Part shown: positions 48,501 to 60,196 of the stretch, one piece after another
Layout: every line of letters begins with the position of its first letter
How positions within the stretch are numbered: the stretch's first letter is position 1
Assembly: GCA_019973155.2 (NCBI GenBank)
Contig: BPQB01000014.1
Location: 550,469 to 614,468, forward strand
Length of the DNA: 64,000 nt
From: Phanerochaete sordida
Lineage: Eukaryota > Basidiomycota > Agaricomycetes > Polyporales > Phanerochaetaceae
Direction: 5' to 3'
Notes under the pieces: generated by a model
Databases searched by the model: none
What the model was told of the DNA's origin: nothing
Seen by the model: only the letters and a program-made list of their open reading frames with translations
Position numbers and translations under genes: made by a program

Positions 48501-49332
48501 GTCGTCGGACGCGTGACCCGCCGGCCTGTGACATCCCGTGACGCGTGACGTCGGAGCAGCAGTGCGAGGTGCACCGCGGCCACCTGGAGAGTCGATGCCT
48601 GGTTGATTAGGGTCGCGAATGGAACAGAGAGTGTCTCCGGTGAGTCGTGGATGACAGGGTACAATCCGGGGATTTTGCTGATTTTTGGCGGCAAGCGTCG
48701 TCATTAATGATGCATTTTCGCCGCCTCGTCGCCCAGAGCCATGAGGCGGGGGACTTGACGCCTACAGGTCTGCGCCCAGACCCCCGCTATCTCAGCGGGA
48801 ATCCCTTCCTCTGCCGCGGCCTATCGCCACGTACACTATGCTTCATGGTCTTCCCCGAAAGCCGACGAATCGTCCGCCACCGAAATCCGCCTGCTTGAAG
48901 GTGGCAGCGGAAGACAACGCGCTCGGACCCTTTTTGAACCCTCCTCCATCCCTTTCAGCTGCCGAAACATGTCCAACATCTACTCCTGCTCTCCCTCGTA
49001 CCCCCTTCTTCACCTGCAGCCGGGTCGTCGACGTGAGATGGGGCAGCTTCTGGGTTTCTCGGCTGTGGCGACGCCATGGCCGTGATGGTAGAGGGGAAAC
49101 GTCCAGGTACGTGACTAGCTTGTGGTCAAGTGTTCATGCTCGCTCATGGGAGATAGTCGCAAGCATATTTTGTAGGTGACCTATGTACACAACTGCTACC
49201 CTACGTTCCCGGCCGAAGAAAGACGAATTGCTATTATGGTCAAAATAAATGTCCAATTGACCGTCGAAGTCATATGAGAGCTCGTTCAAAGTCGTGAAGA
49301 CGTTACATCCCCTCCTTCGTAGACGTGGTCCG
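45574..49332. other. Gene-poor stretch, 3.8 kb
   Basis: No gene supported. The segment 47300-47700 has frames open on both strands with gene-like words but no domain, start or splice pattern, so it may be a decayed gene. I found no terminal repeats. Confidence 0.45.
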
Positions 49333-50281
49333 TCAGATCGTTCTCTGTGGTCGATTGAGGTATGTTTCCGCTGCTCGACATGAGGGCTCACCTTGGACTG
49401 TGCCCAGTCTGTCAGCGCCTGGGTCAGCCGCTCCTTAAAGACGGTTTTACAATCTTCGCACTGGATACTCCTCGCCGTTCGCTCGAAGGTGACCTCGACC
49501 GACGTCGGCGTCAGTTCTGTAGTCGGGATCAGCACGATATCGACATAGGAGAAGGTGGCTCCAGCTTACCCGGACGACCCTCCCAGATGAGGTACGCCGA
49601 CGTCAACATCCACGCCTTCTCCAACGACGCCTGCGACTCCTCGTCGCATCCCTCCGTCGCCGGATGTCGCCGCGGCGGCGGGCGCAGGATTTCCTTCAGA
49701 TCCTGCGTGCGGCGCATCTGCAGCGACAACAATCGGTTGAGGTACACGGGTCCCATGCGCTCTGCGTTCTCCATCGGAATCTCCTTCGCGTCGGTCGCCA
49801 GCAGGTATCCAGACGCCAGCGCGCCAAGCGCGTACAGGTCGTACTGGCCCGCGAGGGTGTAGTAGAAGAGCGGGGCGGCGGACGTACGTTCGGCGAGAAG
49901 GGCGAACAGGGGCGTCCCCGGCACAAGGTGCGCGTCGAAGCGAATGCCGTACTTGTGCAGGCCAACGAGCGCGGAGCTAATCGCGTCGTCAGAGGGGTGG
50001 AACTGCACGCAGGCGAGGCCGTAGATCGTGTGTAAGACAATGTTGAGGACGTGCGAGGACTCGCGGACGGCCAGCACCCCCACGGACTCGCCCAGGGCAA
50101 TCGGTACGGGGAGCTGATTGTCAAATTTGTTTCCGGACTGTTGCAGGAGCATGACGGAGTGGACGTAGAAGAAGACGCGATCGAAGGACACCAGGACCAT
50201 ATCTGGGGGAAAGGGAAGGAGGGTGGCAGTTGGATAGAAGACCGCCGACACGCTGACGTTCTGCTCTTCGTCGTGGTCCAT
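49333..50281 (-). CDS. BTB/POZ-type protein, BTB2
   Basis: Predicted 282 aa, exons 50281-49570, 49516-49392 and 49344-49333. It starts MDHDEEQNVSVSAVF. The BTB-like core (VLVSFDRVFFYVHSVML, then VLNIVLHTIYGLACVQF) is followed by the helical region (YLNRLLSLQMRR) and the cysteine-pair tail (CEDCKTVFKERLTQALTDW). The 53-nt intron at 49569-49517 is absent in BTB1. The second intron and the 12-nt last exon encoding R-T-I-stop are shared with BTB1, which supports both models. It is closer to BTB1 than to BTB3. A cullin-3 adaptor role is possible by family but not shown. Confidence 0.8.
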
Positions 50282-50950
50282 GGCACTCTCTGTAAGTGCT
50301 GTGGCGGGCTATGTGTGCGGGCATCATCAGAAGGGGCGTCCCCGAATCTCAGCGGCGACATACGCTCGAACTCTCTGCCGATACCAGGCCCGGCTGCTCC
50401 CTGTTCCAGTTGTATGGCCAAGACATTGGTTTACGCCTGCCGAACTCCGTGCAGCGCAGGTGTGAAGCGAAGGTGCGGCAGGTGAGGCTCTGTCTTCCGT
50501 GAGTTTCTCGGTGCAGGAGCACGAGCGGGGTCCGGTCACATTTGCAGTGCAGGACACGTGCGCGTACTAGTAGCACAATGACGCTGGGAAACACGATGTC
50601 ACTAGGCCTGGCTTTTCGTGAATTTGTATTAGAGGTTTGGCGGCACGGTCTCCTGTCGACGCTGCCGCACGGCGCGGACGTACACCCTCGGCCCCTAAGC
50701 AACTTATCTGCTGATGCGCGCTACATGCTACACCCGACTACACAATTCGCGGTGTTTCAAACAAATCTGTCCAAAATAATCCATGTCTATTCGTTTCGCA
50801 GCGCTGATGTTGGTCCCTCTGCAGCGGTACGAGATACAACGTAGGATGTCCAGAGCTCCGGTCAGCGCGTAAATACATATACTCGAACGGTGATAAACGG
50901 TGATGCGATAGAAGTCAGAGATCCCGCTTTCGACTCCGTTCCACGGTATC
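50282..50950. other. Intergenic between BTB2 and BTB3
   Basis: Upstream region of BTB2 and 3' flank of BTB3, both on the minus strand. I see nothing else in it. Confidence 0.5.
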
Positions 50951-51984
50951 CTATTGGTCCAGTTCGTGCAGCTGCGCCTGCAGGCTCTGCAGGCGGTCGG
51001 TGACGGCGTCTCTGCAGTCAGTGCATACGAGCGAACTCCGTAAGAGCCTAATTTGGGCCACGATAACCTCACTGGACGTGTCTGTCCAGCACCTTGATCA
51101 AGGCGAGAGGGAAAAAGAAAAGGTTGGAGACAAACTTTTGAACAGATCAGTGGTAAACTGGGACGCGGTCAGCACCCAGGCGTCCCGAAGCACCTGCTGG
51201 TCCTCCTCCGCGCAGAGGGCTGAGTACGGATGCCCATCCGGCGGCGAGCGCAGAAGCTGCTTCACGGCGCTCGCGCGCCGCCCGAGCATCGCGATGAGCC
51301 GATTATAGTAGAGCACGCCCATGCGCTGCATCTGCGCCTCTGAGATCTGCGTGACCTCGAACTCGTCGAGGTGGCGCGCCGCGGCGCGGGCGAACGGGGC
51401 GAGGTCGTGCTCTGCGGCGATGAGGTAGAAGTCCATGGGGGCGTCCGGCAGCGCGAGCTGAACGGCGTCGTAGAAAGGGGTGCTCGGCGCGAGGTGTTCC
51501 CCGAACGACAAGCCGTAGCTCGGAAATGCATCGAGCGCGTCGAGCAGGACACGAGCACCGGGCTGGTAGGGCGCACAGGACATGAGGTATGCTGCATGGA
51601 GAAGGACGTTGATGACAGCAGATGCTTCCGGGACCGATATGATATGGGTGTCGGTTTGCTTCCGCTCGAAGACGAGGGCGTTGAACATGTTGGTCGACGC
51701 GCTGAGCAGGACGGGGGACTGGATGTAGAAGTGGACGCCGTCCGAGGAGACTAGGACGAGGTCGGGCGGCGAGGGCAGCATGTTGGCGTCGTGGGCGAAC
51801 GCGATAGAGCACAGCGCGAGAGGGAGGGTCGCGTCGGGATCCTGATCTGAGATCTGGGAGCCACAACGACCTTGAGCATCCTAACGGGGATAAGTGGATG
51901 TGGGTCATTACGGACCTGTCCCAGAGGCTGCAGCGGCCGCATCTCCCAGACAGGCATAGGGGCGACGGGTGCAACTTGCTGCAT
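50951..51984 (-). CDS. BTB/POZ-type protein, BTB3
   Basis: Predicted 305 aa, exons 51984-51916, 51853-51136 and 51081-50951. Introns are 62 nt (GTCCGT donor) and 54 nt in phase 1. The first exon encodes MQQVAPVAPMPVWEMRPL. The core reads VLVSSDGVHFYIQSPVLL and VINVLLHAAYLMSC, followed by YYNRLIAMLGRR. The last exon carries the cysteine-pair tail (CTDCRDAVTDRLQSLQ), which aligns with BTB1 and BTB2 and fixes the final intron. Unlike those two it ends HELDQ without a 12-nt terminal exon. It is the most diverged of the three. It follows the FBX2 and X' segment on the same strand. Confidence 0.75.
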
Positions 51985-52316
51985 GTCGTATCGGAGTGAG
52001 GGGTGTTCAGCAAGGGGTGGCAGGAAGGGCGGGGGCGGGACGTGAGATACGCCTGCAGGCAATCTCTGCCACTGGCAGCTGGGTGAAGGTTACGGCTCCG
52101 GGCGTTAGAGCCAACTTTGGCGTCACGAGCATCCTCGGGCTGCAGGTCTGGGCAAGAAGTAAAACCAAGGCATTCTGGGAAAGACACTTGAAGAGACTCG
52201 TACTTCTCTGTCGTGTCCTGGACGTGAAGGCAGAGGCGATGACCAAACGGAGCTGCGAATCGCTTGAAGCGCCGGCGCTAGGAGAGGCGAACCAACTTTG
52301 CGACGACGGCCAAAGC

Positions 52317-52755
52317 TCATCCAACGATGAACCTGACGCACTGCGCGTCTTCATCTCGTACATCAACGCGACAGCACACTAGCTGCAAGCTGACCTTGTC
52401 TATTTTATCTTCCGGTGCGGCCCCGATATTGCTGCTGCAAGTTGTCAGATTGGGCCGCGCCAGCCACGCCTCGAAGTCCGTCGCAAACATCTTGCTCTCC
52501 AGCATCCCGACAGCATCTACGCACCAGCAGGGTCCATATAGCACATGGGGCGTTTTGCACGGCATCTCTAAAAGGTATGTTCTTCTGCGGAACAAAGTGC
52601 CAAGGCAATAGGCGGATCACATTATCTTCCAAGTTCGACGAAAAATACTCGTTTACTCTCTGGTTTTTCTGGGCAGACCATACGTTTTGCAGGAAGATAC
52701 AGTCCGTACTAACTATAGGAGAAACGTCAATGTGGCCATACTCGCAAAGAGGCAC
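52317..52755 (-). pseudogene. Segment X', inverted relative of the ORF at 20850-21692
   Basis: The minus strand reads LYGPCWCVDAVGMLESKM and, in another frame, NIPFRDAVQNAPC, matching the first 200 bases or so of the left ORF and its upstream DNA. The BTB-tail part of the left ORF is missing here; BTB3 begins 330 bases further on. Reading frames are broken in both copies. It marks one edge of the inverted duplication and is probably a gene fragment. Confidence 0.45.
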
Positions 52756-52830
52756 AGTCCTAAGACGAATGTGGTCGTCAGCGCAATAGATTTTAGCAGC
52801 AGCGACGACGCTTACAGCTTTGATACTCTT

Positions 52831-54112
52831 TCAGGCACGGTGCACCACGAGAATATTCTTAGCATGGATCGGAGCAAGGGACGCCTCTATCTGCCTCCGA
52901 GCCTCGCCTATGGCCACAGGGCCACGGTAGCCAACGCGGACCGCTTTCAGCGAACCCAGCCTCTGGCTGAGCGGTACGGCAAGCGAAGACAGGTCCGGCA
53001 GCAGCGCGGGGCCGGTGACCTCTGCGGTAACCCTGAGCGAAATCGTCTCCAGACGTTGGGAGTTGAGCTCGTTGAGGAAGCCGGCCACCGCGGGCGACAG
53101 CACGTCGGGGTCGTAGACGGCGAACGAGCGGAGCTGGGTGCACGACGTGATGCTGATATTCTGCTTCATCGCTGCAGTCCTGTCAGGTGAGCATCCTGTT
53201 GCAGTGTGTGACCAAAGGCTCACTTAGCGTCTCCAGCGGCAGATCAAGGAAGGGCTCCAGGTCGAGCTCGAGCTCCTCGAGGCGTCCAGCCACCGCCTGC
53301 ACGAACCGGCCCACTCCGACGGACTCGACGAGGCGCACGGTCAACTTCAAGGCACGGAGCGACTGCGCGGTCGCCGTCGTCGCGATCCAGGGGAGGATGT
53401 TGTCCGCGCTGGCGACGTAGCCACCCGTCGGGCGCACCTCGAGCGACTGCAGGGCCGGGTTGCGGAGCTGCGGAACGTCGGCGTCGACGCCGACCTGCGC
53501 CGTGAGCAGCGACTGCACGGCGACTGTGTGCAGCGCGGGCGGGGCAGAGACCAGGGCGTGGAGCAGCCGCGGTGTCATGGTGCACTGGCGGAGCGTGAGG
53601 GTGCCGACGGCGGCGAAGGCGGCGAGGCCGCGCACGAAGCCTGTGCCGAGGTGCGTGTCGTGCTCGTTGAGCTGCGCGAGCTCAACCGCCTGCAGGCCTG
53701 GGAGCAGCGCGGCGAGCGTCGCGGGCACGTCTGAGGCCCAGTCGGCGGAGGCGGGCACCTCGCCGGGGCGGGGGCAGATGACGAGCGTGCGGGCGTATCG
53801 ATGTATGCCCAAGTCGGACTCGAGAAAGGCCGCAAGCCCTTCGAGGCTCCCTTTGCTAGAGACGACCACCCGGCGGAAGACGTACGGGGAGCTGATGGCC
53901 CGCCAGGAGCGACAGACGAGGGATGCGACCTTCACCGCAGGGAGATCTTTGTCGTCGTGGAGGTGCTCGAAAAACTTTACGACTAGCTCGGGAGGGAAGA
54001 GGTCGTCCTGCACGCGCAAGGACCGGCTCTGGCTGTGGATGTCGACCTCGTCAGGGACGACAGGGATGGTAGGAGGCATGTCAGGGGATCTTTCGCTCAT
54101 GCTGGCTGACAC
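52831..54112 (-). CDS. F-box protein with LRR-like region, FBX2
   Basis: Paralogue of FBX1, predicted 409 aa from exons 54112-53224 and 53171-52831 with a 52-nt phase-1 intron at the same place. The F-box reads DDLFPPELVVKFFEHL, then LVCRSWRAISSPYVFRRVVV. The Leu-rich region follows (LQAVELAQLNEHDTHLG, LHTVAVQSL, LRALKLTV), then the acidic LEELELDLEPFLDLP. FBX1 aligns along its whole length, with small indels. FBX1 begins at the residue matching Met12 here, so a start at 54079 is also possible. It probably acts, by family, as a substrate receptor of an SCF ubiquitin ligase. Both copies read intact, unlike most GTPase copies around them. Confidence 0.8.
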
Positions 54113-54229
54113 TTGGGGGTGTAGTTAGGGCCTTTGGATGTGCGCTGGACGAGGAGACACGGCGGCAAGGTGATGCAACTGATATAGAAAGACATGCGCT
54201 CGTGCCAGTGAGTTCGGAGGCCACGGTTG

Positions 54230-54600
54230 GGCAATTACTGTAGCACCTCTGACTCACTGTTATAGACAGATCACTCTAGCTGTACCACGGGCTTTCCATG
54301 AGCCTCGGTCGATAATTCGCCCGCTTTTGGGTGAAGACCGCAGCGTAAAGGTTGTCGGATAGGTCGTGTTCGAAACCTCGAAGCCTTCGAGGACGCCAGG
54401 AAGCTCAACGAACCCTGAGGTACAGCAGAGAAAATCAGAGGGTCATTGGCATGTGCGAGGGCGAATGCTGGAATGGGAGGAACACGGTGAAGGCGTAGTG
54501 AGGAAGGAGAGGAGGGAATGGACGCACGCGTCAGGTAAGCGGAGGATTCCGACTACTCCAGACCATTGCGTATTCAACCACACTTTCATCCACACCATAT
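54230..54600 (+). repeat. Inverted relative of 18850-19230
   Basis: Aligns with the segment divergent from FBX1. The frame matching the 97-codon ORF there has stops here, so any gene is broken in this copy. It lies the same distance upstream of FBX2. Confidence 0.55.
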
Positions 54601-54730
54601 CATCGCCAAACAAATATCTCCCATCCTCGCTGGAATTATCTACCAACGCCAGCAGTCACTACGTCTTCTCCGAATTATCGACAGGCCCAGTTTTAGCTGT
54701 CGACCGGTCAAAATTGTATACCTAGGCAAC

Positions 54731-57659
54731 GACCGCCAAGGGAAGCTAAACGATGGCAGAAGGCAGAGGCAAGAGGCAACGAGGGAAAGAAGCGGGCCAG
54801 TCGATCCTTTTCAGTGGAGTCAATTTACCAAGGCCCGGCCCAGCGCGAACCCATAATTCAACCGCTGGACTCTCCCCTACACCTCAGCCTAGTCGAACAT
54901 CGAGATCGTCTTCCCACATCCTCAAACATCTTAGGTATGTCTCACCCAGCACTGCTTGAATGGGTCCTCGATGCTCTTTCTCTAACCCGAGGACCGGTGC
55001 ATCATCAGCCCTCCTCCTCCTCCACATTATCTCGTGCCTTCCATGCTACTAGCGACGCCTACGATAGCTCTACCTACCAACACAGCGGCAGCCGTCTCAG
55101 TCGATCCACACACCCGTCCTTGGTCCAACACCCCGGCATCCGGGCATCTCGAGGGCAGGAACGGAGACATGAACATTTTTAAACAGCCTCCACGCCGTGC
55201 AAGACGACCCCCAACAGGGACCAGGACAACCGCAATAACGTCACGACAAGGCACATAATCCTACACGCTCCAGAGCTACTCCTGCCATAGCACCCGGTGC
55301 CCCCGCGCTCGAGCTTCCATCCTGCACAACATCGACCCGGCCGCGCCCCCAGCACCCGGCACCCGCCTTCTCCTCCTCAGACGCAGCATTTCCAGCTGCC
55401 CATCCCCGAGCCCGTCCACACCACCCTCGGAGTCTCAGCGCGCCAACACTCGCCTACATCTACGGGCAAACCGCGTCCGCCAACCACCACCTGCCCCCGC
55501 CGCACGCCGATCCGCACGGTCTGCACCGTCCTGTGCCTCCGCACATCGCGCCCGCGCGCCCGGCAGCAGCCCTACGCCCGCGCACATTTTATGCGGGCCG
55601 TGGGCCGACCGTGCGCGCCGCCTACTTCCTGCCCTCGCGACGCCGACCCGCACGCTCTACGTCGCCCCTTACCGCCATCCCAAGCCCGCGCACTCTCGTC
55701 TGCAGTCTTCAGCCTGCATACACATACATTTCCTGCGGGCGCCGCGGCACGCATACCGGGCTCCTGCTGCCCTCGGCGCATGACGCGCGCATGGCGCGCC
55801 GAGGCGTGCGGCCTGGCGTTGGCGGGCGCACCCCGCCGGCGACGGCGCGGCCGCGTCGGTGTGTGCGTGTCTGGGCGGAGCTGCCGCTGCGCTGTTCCCG
55901 CGGGGCGTGCCGGTGCTGGGGGTGGTGCCGACGATGGGCGGCGGCAGGAGGGCGTCGCCTGATTGTGAGTAGCGGCTGGCGTGGTGTTGTGGATTCTGGG
56001 GACAGGATTGCTCCAGGCCTGCGAGTCGTGTTGCCGGCTGTGGCGCAGAGGCTCATATGCTATCATGCACTACAAAACGTCCCCAGACTGTGCTGCTAGG
56101 TATAACTATGGGCATCAGTGGTAATGACAAGTCTAGTGAAGGGTATTGTGCGAGGCGAAGTGGCGGACATGCAGTACAAGACGCCTGTAATCCGACGACA
56201 TATGTTGGACTTACACTTGTTCGATTAACCCGCCCCCATGGAGATGTTCAGGCAGACGTCAGTGGGGAGACATACGGCGATCCTGTTCTAGCGAGGCTAT
56301 GTAGTACAGCTACATGATTATCAAACACAAAGGCTTCACCCGCCGAATTCCAAGTAGAATAAATGGGCAGAGTATACAGCAGCCCAAAAATGCCAGTCGA
56401 AGACATAATGAAGCGTACCTGAATATACCTATCCAAAGATGGGCGAAATTCGAACGTCCTGTCGCCCCTACGGGAGCTGTGGGCAAAGTTAGACCAGCCA
56501 CGGCAATGACACGTGTAGGAAGACGTTGAGGCTGCAGGCAAGATGTCTTTCAAAATAGCCGAGATGTTTGACGATGCGAGATGCGAAGGGATGGAGTTGA
56601 GTGCTCGATATGAGCCCTGGAAAAACAAAAAATCAGAGCGACCTGCTCGTTCGGCCCGCTCACCATGCGTGTCGACGTCTGCACAGAGACGACAGCCTCC
56701 TGAGCATCGAGATCCTGCCGCCGCTATGCCCAGCCCCCTTCCATCTCCCTATCAACCTCGTCGACGGACCTCACTGCGGCGCGGACGACGGTCCAGCGCG
56801 GGCCCTGGGTCGGCGGACGAGGCTAGTAGATCCCGAAGGCGATAGGGGCCGAGCGCGCACAACGGCGACCGGGGCCTAGGCGGCAAGCAGTAGCGCGACG
56901 ATGGCAGGTGGTGGTCGCGTTCCAAGCGAGAGCGAGCCGCAGCGACGGGGGCGAGCTGGGAGCGACGACACGGCCGGTAGCGCCGGCGTCACTTCTGACG
57001 TAGAGGACGGTGCCGCGCCTGGGCCGACCTGCGCGCCCGCCAGGCGCGCCGTCGAGCGCAGGATGGCGGCGGGCACGCGCGATGGCGTGATTCCGTGGGG
57101 CACGCCTCGGCTAGATGTGCAGCAGCGTGCGTCTGGGGTGTCCACTGGTTCAACGTCGGGGGCGATATTCGAGGCGGCTGAGCGCGCCGCTTTGCCCCAG
57201 TGCAGCTTCGTGAGCCTGGAGGCAGGACTGTCGTTGCACGGCTGGCTTACCTGGGCCCGCGAGTGAGCGGGCTGTATGGGAAGTTGTATGGGCTTCGTGG
57301 CGTAGGCCAGGTGGCACGGTGGGGCTCGAGGACGGAACCCAGGAAACTTGAAGACGCCGATCACCGGTTGGTGAGCCAGCTCGCTGCCAAAGGGAAGTCT
57401 GGAGGTGCAGACTGACCTCATGAAGCTTGAATTGCCTGGATCACTTGAACAAAATCTCCCCAAGTCCTAGAAGCAGTGTTCAATATTTATTTTATCAAAT
57501 TTGCGGTGAATGAAGTGCATACCTTGCTTCCAGCGTCGAGTCCGCGCAGCCTGAGTACGACGGTTCGAGCTGTGGCAAGAGCCAAGCCCCGGGAATAAGA
57601 GCCAGGGGTGCTCGCAGACTGGAGGACAATATTTCTGTCAACGGCTGTCGTTCGTCAAG
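54731..57659. other. GC-rich intergenic stretch without the BTB gene
   Basis: Occupies the place where the left block has BTB1. I find no BTB sequence here. Blocks at 55290-55960 and 56640-57420 are GC-rich, C-rich first and then G-rich on the plus strand, with open frames that have no domain. Confidence 0.45.
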
Positions 57660-58295
57660 CCTTTCGTCATCGTTGACGTCAGAACGGCCTGGATCAGGCG
57701 GGATTGATGCGCCAACAGGCGCATCAGATACGGCGCTTACGCTCTACGGCGTCCAACACCCAACTTGCTTCTCCGCTCCGCGCGACCTCCGCACCTCCAA
57801 CATCCACAGCCCTGCCGCGCGACCGCTGGCTGTGCGGGCCTCAGAGCACTCCGCGGCGACTCGACTGGCGGATGAAGGCGAGTACAGCCAGACAGACAGC
57901 TGAACTCGTGCTGGACACGCTGGAGCAGGATTGGGGTCTGAAGTTTACGGTTGCGTCCATGATCTGAAGGGTGCGATGCAGATCGGTACGACACGCAGCG
58001 CGTGGTGCAAGAACATGGGTGCGCGAGGCTTCGCCTTTTGGAAGATGAATGAAACCTAATAGCCTCCTGACGACACGCACAGCCCAGACATGGCCAATCC
58101 CAGTACCGTGCGGGTCGAGAAGCGAGCTGTGGCTGCGATACGAGGCTCTACGCGCAGTCTCAGCATTTTCCATCGACATTCGGGTGCTGCGCTTTGTTCT
58201 TCTTGGCTCACATGCGGAGCTCGTGTGGTAAACTCGGTGCACGACAGAAGGCGATCTTCCCAGATCTCTTGAGCCAGCGTGCACGACGTGCAGCG

Positions 58296-58321
58296 TACAT
58301 AAATACCTCTGCGCAGACGTC
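58296..58321 (+). promoter_or_regulatory. Putative core promoter of GTPase G
   Basis: TACATAAATACC followed by CTGCGCAGACGTC, ending about 35 bases before the start codon. The same block is found in the same position before copy F (14781-14806). Confidence 0.4.
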
Positions 58322-58356
58322 GGGCCCACATCTGGAGGACGTACTTCACCTTCATC

Positions 58357-59759
58357 ATGCATACCCACGGTCCTCGCACCTTGCCATCGTCCCGGCCGTT
58401 CGCGTCATCGACGGCGGGTGCCCATGATCACCGCCAGCCCCCTCCACGATATTTGCAAAGCCAACAACAGTCCCTGTCCCAGTATGCTGGGGGCAGGACG
58501 CCGAAGAGGCAGATGCCGTCCAGGGAGCCTGAGGAGATCCTTATTGCGTATGTTTACTCTAATCGCTGTGAATATCTCGCAGTGACTAACAAATCATGCA
58601 GTGTAATGGGGGCCACAGGTGCTGGAAAATCAACAGTTCGTCCTACCTTACCACTGCGAGAACGTTTCATTGAATTTAAGCTAGTTCATCAACCTGCTGA
58701 GCGACTCCGACCTCGCAGTCGGCGAGGGCCTCAAGTCCTGCACGACCAGGGTCGAAACGGCCAACACTTTCGAGTTGTACGGGAAGCTCATCACTCTGGT
58801 CGACACCCCCGGCTTCGACGACACAACGGTGTCGGATACGGACATCCTCAAGATGATCGCAGTCTACCTCTCTTCCACGTACGTCGTCCTCGCTCCTCCG
58901 CATGCGCACGCCTGCTGAGCCCCGCCGCAGATACGAGACGGGCCGCAAGCTGAGCGGGATCATCTACATGCACCGCATCTCAGACTTTCGCGTCGGCGGC
59001 GTCTCGCGGCGCAACTTCAGCATGTTCCGCAAGCTCTGCGGCGACGAGACGCTCCGCAACGTCGCGCTCGTCACGAACATGTGGAGCGAGGTGACCCCGC
59101 AGCGCGGCGCCGCGCGCGAGGCGGAGCTGCGCACGGACCCGCTGCTCTTCGCGCCCGTGATCAACGGCGGGGCGACGCTGCTGCGGCACGACGGCACGCT
59201 CGCGGGCGCGCAGGCGGTGCTCGCGCACGTCGCGCGGAACACGCCGCGCACGCTCGCGATACAGCGCGAGCTCGTCGACGAGCACAAGGACATCGCGGAC
59301 ACGGCGGCGGGCGTCGAGCTCGACCGCGAGCTCGCGGCGCTGCGCGCGGCGCACGTCGCGCAGCTCGCGGAGATCCAGCGCGAGATGGAGGCGGCGCTCG
59401 CGGAGAAGGACGAGCAGACGCGCGCGGAGCTCGGCGCGGTGCGCGGCGAGCTGCTCGCGAACATCGCGCAGATCGAGGGCGACCGCGACCGCCTGTCGCG
59501 CGAGTTCGCGGTGGAGAAGGCGCGCGCGGACGAGCGCGTCGCGAAGATCCAGGAGGACCTCGAGCTCGAGAAGGCGGCGCGCGCGGAGCGGCAGCTCGAG
59601 ATCTCGCGGCTCACGGACGAGATGGCCAATAGCCGCACGCTGAGCGCGAGGGAGCGGGAGGACATGCAGCGGCAGCTCGTGGACCTCAGGAAGCAACGTT
59701 CGCGGGGTGGTTTCTTTGGCAAGATTGGGAGGGCCATTGACTCTTTCTTCGGCTTCTGA
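58357..59759 (+). CDS. AIG1-like P-loop GTPase with coiled coil, copy G (intact)
   Basis: Predicted 415 aa; exons 58357-58547, 58602-58635, 58685-58878 and 58931-59759, each the same length as in copy F. The leader is Pro/Gln/Ser-rich and ends REPEEILIA. The P-loop is GATGAGKST, G3 is DTPGFDDT, the signature is HRISDFRVGG and the G4 position reads VTNMW. The coiled-coil half differs from F mainly by single substitutions, and the tail is GGFFGKIGRAIDSFFGF. The extreme third-position GC of exon 4 is shared with F. It is followed after 437 bases by copy H on the same strand. Its function is unknown; GTP-dependent assembly is plausible for this class but is inference. Confidence 0.88.
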
Positions 59760-60196
59760 GTGCACCTCACTTGGCACCATGTCTTCGGCCATTAGATCCA
59801 ACGCCATACTGTCTCATTCGCATTTGAAACATGGTGTATTATATCCTCGGAGTTCTGACCTCGACCTCGCGCTGCCAAGCAATGGCTGCGATCATGGTCG
59901 CCGCGAAGTGCTGGGCCGATGCAGAGAACCGCTTCCCTAATCCCCTCGAAGTCACTTTGTTGCTAATCATGACTTGCGTGTCTTGGGTCATCCATTAAAC
60001 TATATTTCACCGCCTTCCACGTTTCTGCCATCGTGGTACCGGTCCAGCCTTGCTACAGAATCCGTCATGTCAACGAAGCGCAGTGCACGTTGTATCCGCA
60101 TGCCGGGCTAGTGCACCGTGTCCACACCCAGCACATACCTACCTCCTGCACAACTGTCTCGCCCTGAGCTCTTCCTCGTCTCGTTCTTTGTGATAA
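59760..60196. other. Intergenic between GTPase copies G and H
   Basis: Upstream region of copy H. I see no gene and no clear match to the downstream DNA of copy F. Confidence 0.5.

Larger units (their letters stand above)
52320..54730 (-). repeat. Inverted duplication, right arm 2 (F-box region)
   Basis: Inverted counterpart of 18730-21060: segment X', FBX2 and the segment at 54230-54600 follow in mirrored order. Confidence 0.75.
57660..59759 (+). repeat. Inverted duplication, right arm 1 (GTPase G and its upstream DNA)
   Basis: Inverted counterpart of 13344-15600, with one instead of two copies of the 189-bp upstream unit (at about 58025-58215). Confidence 0.8.
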
